This document shows positions 1 to 10,020 of a stretch of DNA of 13,787 nucleotides, piece after piece (positions within the stretch are counted from its first letter, which is position 1; each line of letters begins with the position of its first letter). The stretch covers positions 198,048 to 211,834 of the forward strand of contig NW_003158224.1 of NCBI RefSeq assembly GCF_000003605.2, in the 5' to 3' direction. A program made the position numbers and the translations under genes. The notes beneath the pieces are model-generated. The model worked only from the letters and a program-made list of their open reading frames with translations. It was not told the DNA's origin and did not search any database. Origin of the DNA: Saccoglossus kowalevskii (taxonomy: Eukaryota > Hemichordata > Enteropneusta > Harrimaniidae).

Positions 1-434
1 TTTTTTAGAATATTTTTTCATAATTTTGATTAAGGTATTTGTTGCCATTTTGGTCAATAGCAATAAATATTGATTTAAAATCTTTTTTAAAGATAAAACT
101 GACATAGCCAGGATGGGTTGTTTAGTTCGAGAAACATGCAAGCAACGTGCAAAGACTAGAATGATTTTTTTACAGCCAAACTGTTTACACAAAGCTTTTC
201 AGTGATATGAATCCTACGGAGGTGTATTGCCGATACAAAGTCCATGTAAACTCACGTCAACACCACAAAATTCATGATTATGTCTGTCATTGTTCTAGTT
301 TTTGTTTACATATTTGTTTCTCTGAATCAAACTATTTCATGAATAATTAATCACACTTTACTGACTGCAAAAACAGGAAACAGTCACAAATTTTGCGATA
401 AATAGAACATTTGCAGGATTTAATCAAAACTTAC
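1..434 (-). other. PIK3C2 intron, 3' side, partial
   Basis: This is the intron that follows exon 435-591, beginning with a consensus GTAAGT donor on the minus strand. I looked for the expected next segment (LMLSCG.PEL-like) in the reverse frames and did not find it, so the intron probably runs off the window. No repeat was recognised in it. Confidence 0.7.
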
Positions 435-591
435 CAAGCCAAATAAGTTGAAAAAGATGTTAGCATGGCGTCTTGTAATGTTGAAAGCTTGACAACACAG
501 ATCAACAAAGTCATGGAATCTGCTGCTTGGCTTAACACCGCCATTGATAACGTATGCCATATCGGGTGACAGCACAAATGGTGTTCGATCC
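435..591 (-). CDS. PIK3C2: PIK3C2 exon, activation loop end and C-lobe helices (segment 4 of 4)
   Basis: The exon is 157 nt long. Its first base completes the Arg codon begun in the preceding exon, and it ends in phase 0. The reading is [21 protein letters not shown] and then [32 protein letters not shown]. Joined to the previous exon it completes the class II activation-loop motif FKRDR.PFV. The (S/T)[24 protein letters not shown] stretch matches both vertebrate class II alpha and beta enzymes, so the gene is best read as an ortholog of the pair before their duplication. The acceptor is CTCTAG|G and the donor is a consensus TTG|GTAAGT. The kinase-domain tail and any PX and C2 domains are expected in exons past position 1. 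Confidence 0.95.
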
Positions 592-1304
592 CTAGAGATA
601 TAAATAACAATTTCTTTTAGTGTCTACTGGCATGATATGGGGTTGATATCTTCACATTTTATTGTGGAAGTTCTTCACTTTCACCTTGTGTACTTCTGCT
701 CTATCAGAAATTACCATAAACCATATCATGTATGCAAAAAGCTGATTTGAGCTGTCTTCAGAGGTATAAGAAGTTAAAATTTTGTAAACAATGCAAAAAA
801 TTCTGAAATTTTTGTGGGCGATTACTTTGAACAGTAAAAATATGCCTTGAATTATATGGAAGATGATAAACGTGTGTTGAATTAAAATAGGTGACCAGCT
901 GACTGTATGTGTACTGTTATGTCTTGTCTTTGTACCATCATTGAAGAACATAAAGAACATTGGGCAAGGCAATAGATTGAAACAAAAGTCTGATGGACAG
1001 ATAGTAGCCTGGTAACATTTATTTTCTTAATCATGAATAATGCAGCAGTCACATTTTCATCACTCAGGCAACTATCACTTGATAAAACATGTAGGGATAC
1101 AGTAACTACCATCGATTGATTGGAGAATTGGCATAATCAGATAAGAAGCTAACTAATATATAACAGTCAATCAATATCACCATGTATATCACAAACTGAA
1201 CCATGGAGACAAAATCTTAGCAGTAAGTCCAAGGGGGGTGGGGAACTAACAAATAGTTATCTGATTACAGTACCAGCATAAACAGACAAATGACACGACT
1301 CAGA

Positions 1305-1345
1305 TGTACCGTATATTTTATTTAGACGCCCATTAAGGCTTACTA
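1305..1345. mobile_element. Possible solo terminal-repeat relic (TACCGTAT...)
   Basis: The sequence TACCGTATATTTTATTTAGA followed by CGCCCAT resembles the start of the terminal repeat of the 11571-11729 element (TACCGTATTTGCTCTATTAG). No opposite terminal repeat was found within a few hundred bases. It may be the stub of a related MITE or simply chance. Confidence 0.3.
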
Positions 1346-1377
1346 TATTAAAGTAGTTTACATATTTGATGTGTTTT

Positions 1378-1597
1378 AACCATTTCACCACCATTTCCCT
1401 CTTTTCATCACAAATTAGTCCCATTTATAGTCTGCACTTTCCTTCAGAAGATGGGAACAAAAATATATTTTGAGTAAAAACTGAAAATTGACTCAAATTT
1501 TGTTAATTGGCTCCGAAGTTAGGGTTCACATCCAGAAATATTGAAGAATATAAAAAAGTGGAGACAAATTTTGACGAGAAATTCTGGTGGTGAAAAT
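1378..1597. mobile_element. MITE-like element, family shared with 12263-12423
   Basis: The element is bounded by an 11-bp perfect inverted repeat, TTTCACCACCA at 1383-1393 and TGGTGGTGAAA at 1585-1595. The interior includes CACAAATTAG, TATAGTCTGCACTTTCCTTC and GAGTAAAAACTGAAAATTGA, which recur in the same order at 12263-12423, so it is an interspersed repeat. Both copies begin TTAACC just outside the inverted repeat, so a TTAA target site is possible but unproven because the right flank has decayed into a T/G run. It has no coding capacity, as expected of a non-autonomous DNA transposon. Confidence 0.65.
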
Positions 1598-1630
1598 CTT
1601 TTTTTTTGGGGGGGTCCCAAGGGACATTTA

Positions 1631-2504
<874 letters not shown>

Positions 2505-2641
2505 CTTTTGATATTCTGTTTCTGTAGGATTATGTTTCTGTAACCATTCAGCCAATGGATCTTCTTTAAAGGAGCCTGTTACACCACGTTCAACCTGAAT
2601 CTTACGCAATGTTTCTGAATCTGGAACCAATTCTACCAGAC
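2505..2641 (-). CDS. PIK3C2: PIK3C2 exon, kinase-domain segment 2 of 4
   Basis: The exon is 137 nt long. It enters in phase 1, where G plus GT completes a Gly codon, and leaves in phase 0. The reading is [20 protein letters not shown] followed by [25 protein letters not shown]. The ETLRKIQ..GVTGSFK..PLA.WL.KHNP..EYEK signature is specific to class II PI3Ks and is absent from class I p110 and VPS34. It covers the C-lobe region between the hinge and the catalytic loop. The acceptor reads TTACAG|GT and the donor AAG|GTAAAA. The open frame runs on into the intron for about 39 more codons (VKLLTLQ...), which is a splice-site artefact and not protein. No codon in the segment is broken, so this looks like a functional gene. 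Confidence 0.95.
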
Positions 2642-2766
2642 CTGTAACTCATAGATATTAAAGTCAGCTGGTACATTGGTTAGAAATACATTTTGCTTGA
2701 AATGATGAACACCACACTGCATCAACAACCTGTGGAACCTGTGAGTTCTCAAGTTTAAGAAATAAA

Positions 2767-3110
2767 TAAAGTTTGAACATGAGAACATGATCTTTGAGAG
2801 AATGTCAGAGATATGGTTCCAAAACTGCATTCACTAAAACAAAATGGCCACTAGTCAGCCATTTTGAGTTCAATTCGAAAAAAACAAAATGATGTGCATT
2901 GAGGTCCCATAAAGTTAAAGTTTGAACAAAATCTGTATATGCCTGACGGAGATCCGAATACAGAATTGCAGAAATATTTAATTTTGATGACCACAATTTG
3001 GTCGTCTTGAGTCACATACTGAAATGAATGAATATGTAAAGTTTGAACATGATTCGTCAGGACATGTCGAACAAGGTCCAGTTACTGAATGGCGGAAATG
3101 TTTTTGAAGA
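2767..3110. repeat. Three divergent direct repeats starting AAAGTTTGAACA
   Basis: Copies start at about 2767, 2916 and 3037, so the spacing is 149 then 121 bp. After the shared AAAGTTTGAACA start, copies two and three both carry a diverged block ending GAATTGCAGAAAT or GAATGGCGGAAAT. Copy one is weaker. This looks like an old tandem or nested duplication, or the decayed interior of a mobile element. The family is not recognised. Confidence 0.45.
2840..2866. repeat. Short perfect hairpin
   Basis: CAAAATGGC at 2840-2848 pairs perfectly with GCCATTTTG at 2858-2866 across a nine-base loop. It lies at the edge of the divergent direct repeats. It could be a remnant of an inverted-repeat element; no function is claimed. 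Confidence 0.5.
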
Positions 3111-3506
3111 ATTTTTAGCATAAAAATGGATCGGATCATATCGTATATGTCACCCAAGATGTGATGTATTTGTCAGAAGTTTGAATGTGATACAAACGCA
3201 TACACAATTACTAACTTCAGTTGTTTGTAGGGCTTAATGTTATGAGGAAATCACAAAGTCTTATTTATTTAAATTGAACCTCTTGTTCAGAAAAATATCA
3301 AGTATCAGAAATTTTCTATAAATCGATTTTAAATAATATATAAATCATAAAACAACAAAATTAGAGAGTAAACAACAGAAGAGAAAAGGTTAAATCTTTT
3401 CTGAGGTAAGGTAAAAGATATTTGGGAAGTTTATCACAATCAATTGGATTGTTACACACATGGTGAAATAAATAACATACCTACATGTTTATCAAATGTA
3501 GTCCTA

Positions 3507-3698
<192 letters not shown>

Positions 3699-3737
3699 TT
3701 AATTTTTTTAATTGATATGTTTTTTTAAAATTTTTTA

Positions 3738-4038
3738 CAGTGATTCTTAGAATTATTTGGACAGTCAGCCAGCAAGATAGCTTGCAACATTTGCAACAAG
3801 ATGGCTTTTGCTTTGGTCTAGACTTGATGGTGCAATTTCACCATTTTATGGGGGTCGTCAACACAGTGATTTGCTAATCTAACTTATTTACCCTCGTCTA
3901 GTATGATAATTGAATAATCTAAACTGTGCATGTCGATTGAATGGTGCCATCAAGTCTAGATTGAACAAAAACCAAAATGTTTTTCAAAGTTGCAAGTCAT
4001 CTTGCTTACTGAATGTTGAAAAATTCTCACAACCACTG
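3738..4038. mobile_element. Tc1/mariner-type MITE with TA target duplication
   Basis: The 301-bp element begins CAGTGATTCTTAGAAT and ends ATTCTCACAACCACTG. Each end is flanked by TA (3736-3737 and 4039-4040), as in Tc1/mariner insertions, whose ends typically read TA-CAGTG. The arms are imperfect inverted repeats of roughly 100 bp: AGCAAGATAGCTTGCAAC at 3771 onward mirrors the right arm, and TCTAGACTTGATGG on the left is matched by CCATCAAGTCTAGA near 3948-3961. No transposase frame remains. A transcript through it would fold into a long imperfect hairpin. It lies just 50 bp upstream of a PIK3C2 exon acceptor. Confidence 0.75.
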
Positions 4039-4211
4039 TAGAAAAATATACACATAGCATAGAATGAGACAGACGTTGAACACTACCTATACTGTTTCCC
4101 ACCGATATGTGTGTGTCACATTTTTATGGTCCTGTTTAATGAGTTCTTTGATTAATTTAGAATCAACGAGGCATACTTTCTCATTCTTACAGTTCTCGAT
4201 TAAATGTTTAA

Positions 4212-5248
4212 AAACAAGCAGCCTCTCGGCTGAGATAGCTCCGCTGTTAGCAATGCACATTTCAATTAAAGAACAGAAGATATCATTAGAAAATGAACAA
4301 TTCGTATAGTATCAATGCAATGGGACTTGCTGTTTTCAACAAGAATTCAAAAATATCATTTTTCACCATAAATGATTGTGGTTTTTAACAAGAAGAAAAT
4401 ATCACTTTTTGCCAAAAATGGAGCAAAATTAGATAATTAAAGATATCATTACAAAATGAACAAATTTGAGAGTGGTCCACAGGTAGTACCTATATATGTA
4501 ATATCAAAGCAATTGGACTTGTGGTTTTTAACAAGAAGTCGAAAATATCACTTTTTACCAAAAATGACAAAAATATTCACCAATATTAGAAAATTAAAAG
4601 ATATCATTACAAAATGAACAAATCTGAAAGAGGTCCACATGTAGTACCTATATATGTAATATCAAAGCAATTGGACTTGCGGTTTTTAACAAGAAGTCGA
4701 AAATATCACTTTTTACCAAAAATGACAAAAATATTCACCAAAATTAGGGAATTGACGATATCATTACAAAATGAACAAATTTGAGAGTGGTCCACATGTA
4801 GTACTTATATATGTAATATCAAAGCAATTGGACTTGTGGTTTTTAACAAGAAGTCAAAAATATCACTTTTTACCAAAAACGAAAAATATATTCACCAAAA
4901 TTAGAGAATTAAAGATATCATTACAAAATGAACAAATCTGAGAGAGGTCCACATGTAGTACCTATATATGTAATATCAAAGCAATTGAACTTGCAGTTTT
5001 TAACAAGAAGTTGAAAATATCACTTTTTACCAAAAATGACAAAAATATTCACCAAAATTAGAGAATTGAAGATATGATCATGAAATGAACAAATCTGAGA
5101 GAGGTCTATCCAAGGTACATATACACCAAGTATCAAAGCATTCAGGCTTGTAGTTTTCAAGAAGAAGTCGAAAAAGTAAAACATTGACACGGACGCCGGA
5201 GACGGACAATCACTTCGCTTCAACAAAGTCGACAGCGGAGCTAAAAAT
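4212..5248 (+). mobile_element. Tandem-repeat non-autonomous element, copy A (Helentron/HINE or 'pearl'-like)
   Basis: The left block starts AAACAAGCAGCCTCTCGGCT and contains TAGCTCCGCTGT at 4236-4247. The right block ends with the exact reverse complement, ACAGCGGAGCTA at 5232-5243, followed by an A-run, so the element has 12-bp subterminal inverted repeats. Between them are head-to-tail monomers of 157 bp: the phrase ATCAAAGCA recurs at 4503, 4661, 4818, 4975 and 5132. A diverged first unit lies at about 4311. The last monomer changes to ACCAAGTATCAAAGCATTCA and leads into an ACACGGACG...GACGGACAATCAC tail. The same architecture recurs twice more in this window. No protein is encoded. Assignment to Helentron-derived elements rests on architecture as known for HINEs and bivalve pearl elements, and is not proven. 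Confidence 0.7.
4311..5160 (+). repeat. 157-bp monomer array, copy A
   Basis: Four intervals of 158, 157, 157 and 157 bp separate the recurring ATCAAAGCA phrase, preceded by a longer 192-bp interval at the degenerate left edge. Each monomer reads, in order, TATCACTTTTTACCAAAAAT, ATTCACCAAAATTAGAGAAT, GATATCATTACAAAATGAAC, AGGTCCACATGTAGTACCTA and ATATCAAAGCAATTGGACTT. Most units carry GTCCACATGTAGTACCTATA, shared with copy C and different from copy B. Confidence 0.85.
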
Positions 5249-5893
5249 AGGAAACAGCCCCCTCTATTTTTGACAAATGAACAGTCAGCAATTATGTCTT
5301 TCACCTTAAATGAAATCTATTAATGCTGGTGTGTGTACAAAGGTTGAATTAAATTGTACAATGCATGTGATGAGTCAACAATTTTCAATATGCATAGCCA
5401 GCACAATCAACCACACGATTATAATTAATATGCAGACAGATGGACACATGGAACTTTGCTCTTCAAAAAATCAAGCAGAAAATATGAATGTGTACCTTAA
5501 ACATGATGGAAATGTCTTCACCGAGAGGATCAGCATTGTTGAATACCATTCTCAGGGGAACAGTGTTGGAAGTAAAATAAGAACATGACTAAAAAAAAAA
5601 GAAGAAGACAGCATACATATATACATTAAAAATTTGTTCACACATGCTGAGGGCTAAAGAGCCTTGTAAATATTCCTTATCAGGGGAGGTGCCACCGGAT
5701 AAGAGAATCCCAAACAGGCAATTCGCCATTTGCGATTGTGTTTGAGAGTGAAACTGAGACTCCTGCTACAACATCGTAAAACATTCATACTCATATTTTA
5801 AATGACACCAAGTGAACACATATCGTCATGTCACATGACATAAACTTAATATGTTAATAGGATGCAGATAACTAGAAATAAATATTTATGAAT

Positions 5894-6832
5894 AAACAAG
5901 CAGCCTATCGCTGAGATAGCTCCGCTGTTAGCAATGCACATTTCAATTAAAGAACGAAGACATCATTAGAAAATGAACAATTGAATAGTATCAAAGCAAT
6001 CGGACTCACAGTTTTTAACAAGAAGTTGAAAATATCACTTTTTACCAAAAATTACAAAAATATTCACCAAAATTAGAGAATTGAAGATATCATCACGAAA
6101 TGAACAAATCTGAGAAAGGTCTACATGTAGTATCTATATATGTAATATCAAAGCAATTGAACTTTTGGTTTTTAACAAGAAGTCGAAAATATCACTTTTT
6201 ACCAAAAATGACAAAAATATTCACCAAAATTAGAGAATTGAAGATATCATCACAAAATGAACAAATCTGAGAAAGGTCTACATGTAGTATCTATATATGT
6301 AATATCACAGCAATTGAACTTTTGGTTTTTAACAAGAAGTCGAAAATATCACTTTTTACCAAAAATGACGAAAAAATTCACCAAAATTAGAGAATTGAAG
6401 ATATCATCACAAAATGAACAAATCTGAGAAAGGTCTACAAGTAGTATCTATATATGTAATATCAAAGCAATTGAACTATTGGTTTTTAACAAGAAGTCGA
6501 AAATATCCCTTTTTACCAAAAATGACAAAAATATTCACTGAAATTAGAGAATTGAAGATATCAACAGGAAATGAACAAACCTAAGAGGTCTACCCAAGGT
6601 ACATATACACCAAGTATCAAAGCATTCAGGCTTGTAGTTTTCAAGAAGAAGTCGAAAAAGTAAAACATTGACACGGACGACGACGGACAATCACTCATAT
6701 GATAAGCTCCGCTCGACAAAGTCGACAGCGGAGCTAAAAAATAAAACATTGACACGGACGATGATGGTCGACGACGGACAATCACTCATATGATAAGCTC
6801 CACTCGATAAAGTCGACAGCGGAGCTAAAAAT
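5894..6832 (+). mobile_element. Tandem-repeat non-autonomous element, copy B, with doubled right end
   Basis: The left block AAACAAGCAGCCTATCGCTG has TAGCTCCGCTGT at 5917-5928. Right-end blocks contain ACAGCGGAGCTA at 6725-6736 and again at 6816-6827. Monomer phrases recur at 5989, 6147, 6304, 6461 and 6616 (intervals 158, 157, 157, 155). The first right end folds well: AGCTCCGCT (6705-6713) pairs with AGCGGAGCT (6727-6735), with an inner CGAC/GTCG stem and AAA loop, then an A-run. A GC-rich 3' hairpin near the terminus is a hallmark of Helitron/Helentron-type elements. The orientation is the same as copies A and C, antisense to PIK3C2. Confidence 0.72.
5989..6640 (+). repeat. 157-bp monomer array, copy B subfamily
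   Basis: These monomers carry their own diagnostic variants, GTCTACATGTAGTATCTATA and ATTGAACTTTTGG, in place of the GTCCACATGTAGTACC and ATTGGACTTGCGG forms of arrays A and C. CTACATGTAG is a perfect 10-bp palindrome in two of the units (6120 and 6278 regions). The third full unit reads CTACAAGTAG and breaks it. Confidence 0.85.
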
Positions 6833-6836
6833 AAAG
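6653..6836 (+). repeat. Tandemly duplicated right-end block of copy B
   Basis: Two successive blocks each run from TAAAACATTGACACGGACGA through GACAATCACTCATATGATAA and the hairpin to GACAGCGGAGCTAAAAA. The first ends near 6741 and the second near 6832. The second has an extra GATGATGGTC insertion in the GAC-rich stretch and changes in the left hairpin arm (AGCTCCACT). Two ends in a row suggest end duplication during rolling-circle-type transposition, or a second truncated insertion at the first end. Confidence 0.8.
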
Positions 6837-7270
6837 GAATAGGATAGCTATAATTTGATAAAATCGGCAGATGAAAACACCAAAATCAGCGATTTTTTTT
6901 TCAGTGGCTGTGTGACCTTGTGTCTGACACATTCATATGCAAATGACTAATCTGTGAAACAAACAGGGGTGGAGACAAACCACTCAAATGTTTGGAAACA
7001 CTCATTGTGTGTAAGATAGCTACTGATAACACAACCTAACATTGCTTTGTCTTGAGTTAATCTTTGAAACTTATAGGCACACAGATTAAACCTGTGTTGT
7101 TGATTTTGCGAAACCTTGCTTCCCTTCAGAAAATCTACATTTTAACCAACTTACATGACATTCTATTGTATGTTGAATTTATCATATGAAAGTTTATAGT
7201 GCATTTCATCAATTAATAAATAAATGTGAAAATCGTAATTTTCAACACAAATAATAGTCTCGCTACTTTA

Positions 7271-7340
7271 ATTAGACCTGCGATGTCTTATTTAGGCCTG
7301 CGATGTCTTATTTAGGCCTGCGATGTCTTATTTAGACCTG
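7271..7340. repeat. 20-bp minisatellite
   Basis: Three full units of ACCTGCGATGTCTTATTTAG (first letter A or G) run from 7276 to 7335, with partial units on both sides. The units are nearly identical, so the array is recent or under homogenisation. Confidence 0.9.
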
Positions 7341-7594
7341 TTTTCTCTTCTTAAATACTTAATTGTAAAGCAACAAAAACAAGTCAAAATGGTGTAAAGA
7401 GAATGCAGATGGTACAGTGATTTTTTTGTTTCTTGTAGAGCTAACCAGTCATCCTCCCAAATGCTCAATGGTCTGTTAATTTCGTTATCTGACCGGTATT
7501 GCTTTGACAGAAATGCTCCTTCGTCGTCGCCATGTTCAAATTGACCACTAACTTGAGGGCACTTAACACATTCTAAAGCGTTTACATACTTACA
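7331..7594 (-). other. Exon-like open frame of unknown identity
   Basis: An 88-codon minus-strand frame with no ATG, flanked by TAG (7595-7597) and TAA (7328-7330). The first 54 codons read CKYVNALECVKCPQVSGQFE followed by HGDDEGAFLSKQYRSDNEIN and RPLSIWEDDWLALQ. These are acidic and polar with a CxxC pair, and CpG-containing codons are commoner than in the surrounding DNA. The rest (ETKKSLYHLHSLYTILTCF...) looks like translated intron. I do not recognise the sequence. There is no good donor after LALQ (GACTG|GTTAGC is weak). An ATGGCGACGACG in another frame stops after 22 codons. It could be an unrecognised exon, an exon fossil, or chance. Confidence 0.2.
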
Positions 7595-7730
7595 CTAGAT
7601 TTGGTCTAGGCCCTTACATTCAACAGTTTATTAGGTTAAATTTGGCATGTGGTGAGATTTTTTGCCAAGAACATTTATACACATAATTGGCATATGCCGC
7701 CTAGCTGTGGTGAGTACACAACTTATAAAA

Positions 7731-7985
7731 CAGAACACTATAAATCAGAAAAGAACCGAAAACCATAAAACAGACATGAACACTACATGACAGAACAGAA
7801 CACTGCAGAACAAAAAACGAAAGAACAGAACAGAACAGAACACTACACTATAGAACAGAACAGAACAGAACAGAACACTATAGAACAGAACAGAACAGAA
7901 CAGAACACTACACTATAGAACAGAACAGAACAGAACAGAACAGAACAGAACACTATAGAACAGATAAGAACAGAATAGAAAAGAA
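7731..7985. repeat. CAGAA-based satellite with higher-order CACTATAGAA units
   Basis: Runs of the pentamer CAGAA are interrupted at intervals by CACTATAGAA or CACTACACTATAGAA, giving a second level of periodicity from about 7800 to 7960. The edges decay into variants such as CAGAAAAGAAC and CAGATAAGAACAGAATAG. It is a pure purine-rich low-complexity tract with no coding meaning. Confidence 0.92.
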
Positions 7986-8403
7986 ATAAATGTCACTCAA
8001 TCTAGTTTTACTCTTAACATTCAGTGCATGCCTCAAGTACATTCAGCTAAACATAAACCTTATTCAGATAATTTGATTATTTCTAGCCGAGTAAAAATTT
8101 AGTTTGCCTGCCACCCACAGTGTTTGAAATTCATCCATTGCACCAACCTAACACTTGGTGAAGACAGCTTTACCTAAATAAATGAAGTGAAAATGGGAAT
8201 TTGGGCCACACAGATGAAAACTCCTGTTTAACAGTTACGAGGATACTTAATATTGGTCTCTTGGTGGCGCTGTTCAGTATCTTAACAAAAAGATGAAGAT
8301 AAGTTTGATTTTATACTTTTTGTAGGCATTCCCGCAAAAAAAAAACATTAACAATTTTTTATCACAAATTCAAAATATAATATTCATATTCGTTGATATT
8401 TAA

Positions 8404-8862
8404 GGGACGACGTCAAAAGATCGATGTCGGATAAAAAACTTATTTCCTTTAGTTTGGGGGTGGGGGGGGGGGGGTTTGACCTCAAAAAGTTTCCATCCAA
8501 CAAAAACGATTTTATTTTTTAATGAAGTCAAAAAAATTTTGGAGTATTTGTAGTTCGTTTTTTTTCTATCAGATCATGGACAGAAATAACCGAAAAGGAA
8601 AAAAAAAACAGAAAAATGGTTTGGTTCAAGTGTAAATCTGTGCGTCAAATGAGGTGCATTTGTAAAATCTTTTTACACCCACCCGACAACCAACTGCTAT
8701 GCAATACTACTGTCCGATTATCAATTTGCATTTAATGGTGAATGTAGTCTTGACGCCATGACCAATATTTATCAATTAAGTTTCAGTGGGGGGTAGGGGG
8801 GTTTGGAAAAAAACTAAAGGAATTATGTTTTTTATCCGTCATCGATCTTTTGACGTCGTCCC
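8404..8862. mobile_element. 459-bp DNA element with 50-bp terminal inverted repeats
   Basis: The left arm starts GGGACGACGTCAAAAGATCG and continues to CCTTTAGT (8404-8453). The right arm (8813-8862) is its reverse complement with 47 of 50 positions matching. The flanks read TTTAA on the left and TAAAG on the right, so a TTAA-like or TA target duplication is possible but has decayed. The interior has no transposase, only low-complexity sequence and G-runs just inside both arms. It is a MITE of unassigned superfamily; the high arm identity suggests modest age. Confidence 0.85.
8456..8474 (+). repeat. G-run inside the 8404-8862 element
   Basis: Five G, one T and thirteen G follow the left arm. 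A second G-rich stretch, GGGGGGTAGGGGGG, lies just inside the right arm on the same strand near 8788-8801. Both could form G-quadruplexes. The homopolymer length may be unreliable in assembly. Confidence 0.8.
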
Positions 8863-9726
8863 TAAAGCAACAATACATCCAGAGAGAAGATGCAGGACTT
8901 AGTTTAATACGTTACTTTTATTGTATTTTTCTCAAAGTTTGGTTTATACTGTACGAGACTACACATTGGAGCAGCGATGCACATACTTCTGTAACAGCAT
9001 ATTTTAGTTACAAAATCAGCCGTTATAAAAAATACAAGTGATGTATGTTTCACTAGAAGGCACATATGGCTAACCATTCTGTGATCTGACCGCAAGCTGG
9101 GTTACAATAAGCCAGTTCGATACATCAAGAGCTCAAATGAAAGTGACAACCAATATAGAAAAGAGGGTGGAAATTATGCGACACAATAAAACAGTACAAA
9201 AGGGCACATGACCTATTAAAACGACTGAGCAATCATTTATCACGGCTGTCATACCCAATTTGTCTCATAACAGATAAGAAATAAAAGAGCAGCTTTAAAG
9301 CATGTTCGGTTAATTACGAGATCAAATCCATTGACAGATATTACCTAGTTCAATCATCAAATGTAGTTGTAAGCTTTTTGTAAAATTTAATCTCTGCCAA
9401 TATCATTTTTTTAATGGACCAGGTATGAGTTCATTTTCATGATGAGGTCATGGATCAAAACAGTTGTCTTGGACTTCAGAACTACATCTTAAATAGATTA
9501 AAGATTGCAAGAAATACTACAATTGTTCTATTAATTAACAAGTCATTGAAAATGACACAGCCCCCGTTAAATTTTTGAAAGCTCTCTTTGTGTTCGTCAT
9601 ATTAAAGTGGAGGGGTAGTCGCGAGCGTGTCCTTGAAACTTGAGTTCCAAGTGGCATATACAACAGATTGTTTATTTACATCAAAACACGTGTTCCGTGG
9701 CCAAAAATAAAAACAGCCGTTATATC

Positions 9727-9950
9727 GGCCATCTTTGATCTGATTATGAAACACACTGATATGTATGATGTATGTGCCAAATACAAATGAAAATCGTACA
9801 TAAATTGTGGAAATATAGTAGTAAGGCCAAAAAGTCAGATGGCTGTCAATCGGCCATCTTTGACCAGATTTTGAAACAAATTGTCATGGACATGCATCCT
9901 AACATGTATAAAGTACATGTATGTGCCAAATTTGAATGAAAACTGACAGA
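9727..9950. repeat. Divergent ~125-bp tandem pair
   Basis: GGCCATCTTTGATCTGATTA (9727) and GGCCATCTTTGACCAGATTT (9852) start two copies about 125 bp apart. Both continue TGAAACA, then GTATGTGCCAAAT, then GAATGAAAA or CAAATGAAAA. They are old copies of an unidentified interspersed or tandem repeat. Confidence 0.6.
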
Positions 9951-10020
9951 CTGGGGAGGCCAAATCAACTGTACCCTGGGTGAGTAGACCACAGCCTCAA
10001 TGGGGAGGCTAAATCCACTA
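9950..10020. repeat. Short direct repeat GGGGAGGC(C/T)AAATC
   Basis: TGGGGAGGCCAAATC near 9952 recurs as TGGGGAGGCTAAATC near 10001, about 49 bp apart, immediately after the 125-bp pair. It may be part of the same repeat unit. Confidence 0.5.

Noticed and set aside
652-1112. Two overlapping minus-strand open frames
   Set aside because: Low-complexity, hydrophobic AT-derived peptides in an intron, with no family resemblance.
4311-5160. CRISPR-like array
   Set aside because: The whole 157-bp unit repeats with no unique spacers, and the context is a eukaryotic intron.
5020-5304. 94-codon minus-strand frame, and its relative at 6561-6785
   Set aside because: Both are translations of the right ends of tandem-repeat copies A and B, sharing FYFFDFFLKTTSLNALILGV only because the DNA repeats are homologous.
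5310-5588. 92-codon plus-strand open frame between tandem-repeat copies A and B
   Set aside because: No recognisable domain or motif and no flanking splice or promoter evidence; the length is plausible by chance in intron.
5660-5705. CTTATC...GGATAAG hairpin as a structured RNA or terminator
   Set aside because: The stem is short and interrupted; chance occurrence is likely.
7438-7533. ATGGCGACGACG start on the minus strand as a gene start
   Set aside because: The frame stops after 22 codons; the overlapping frame without ATG is the more protein-like one.
9095-9135. Possible tRNA T-arm (CCAGTTCGATACATC)
   Set aside because: No matching D-arm, anticodon arm or acceptor stem could be built around it.
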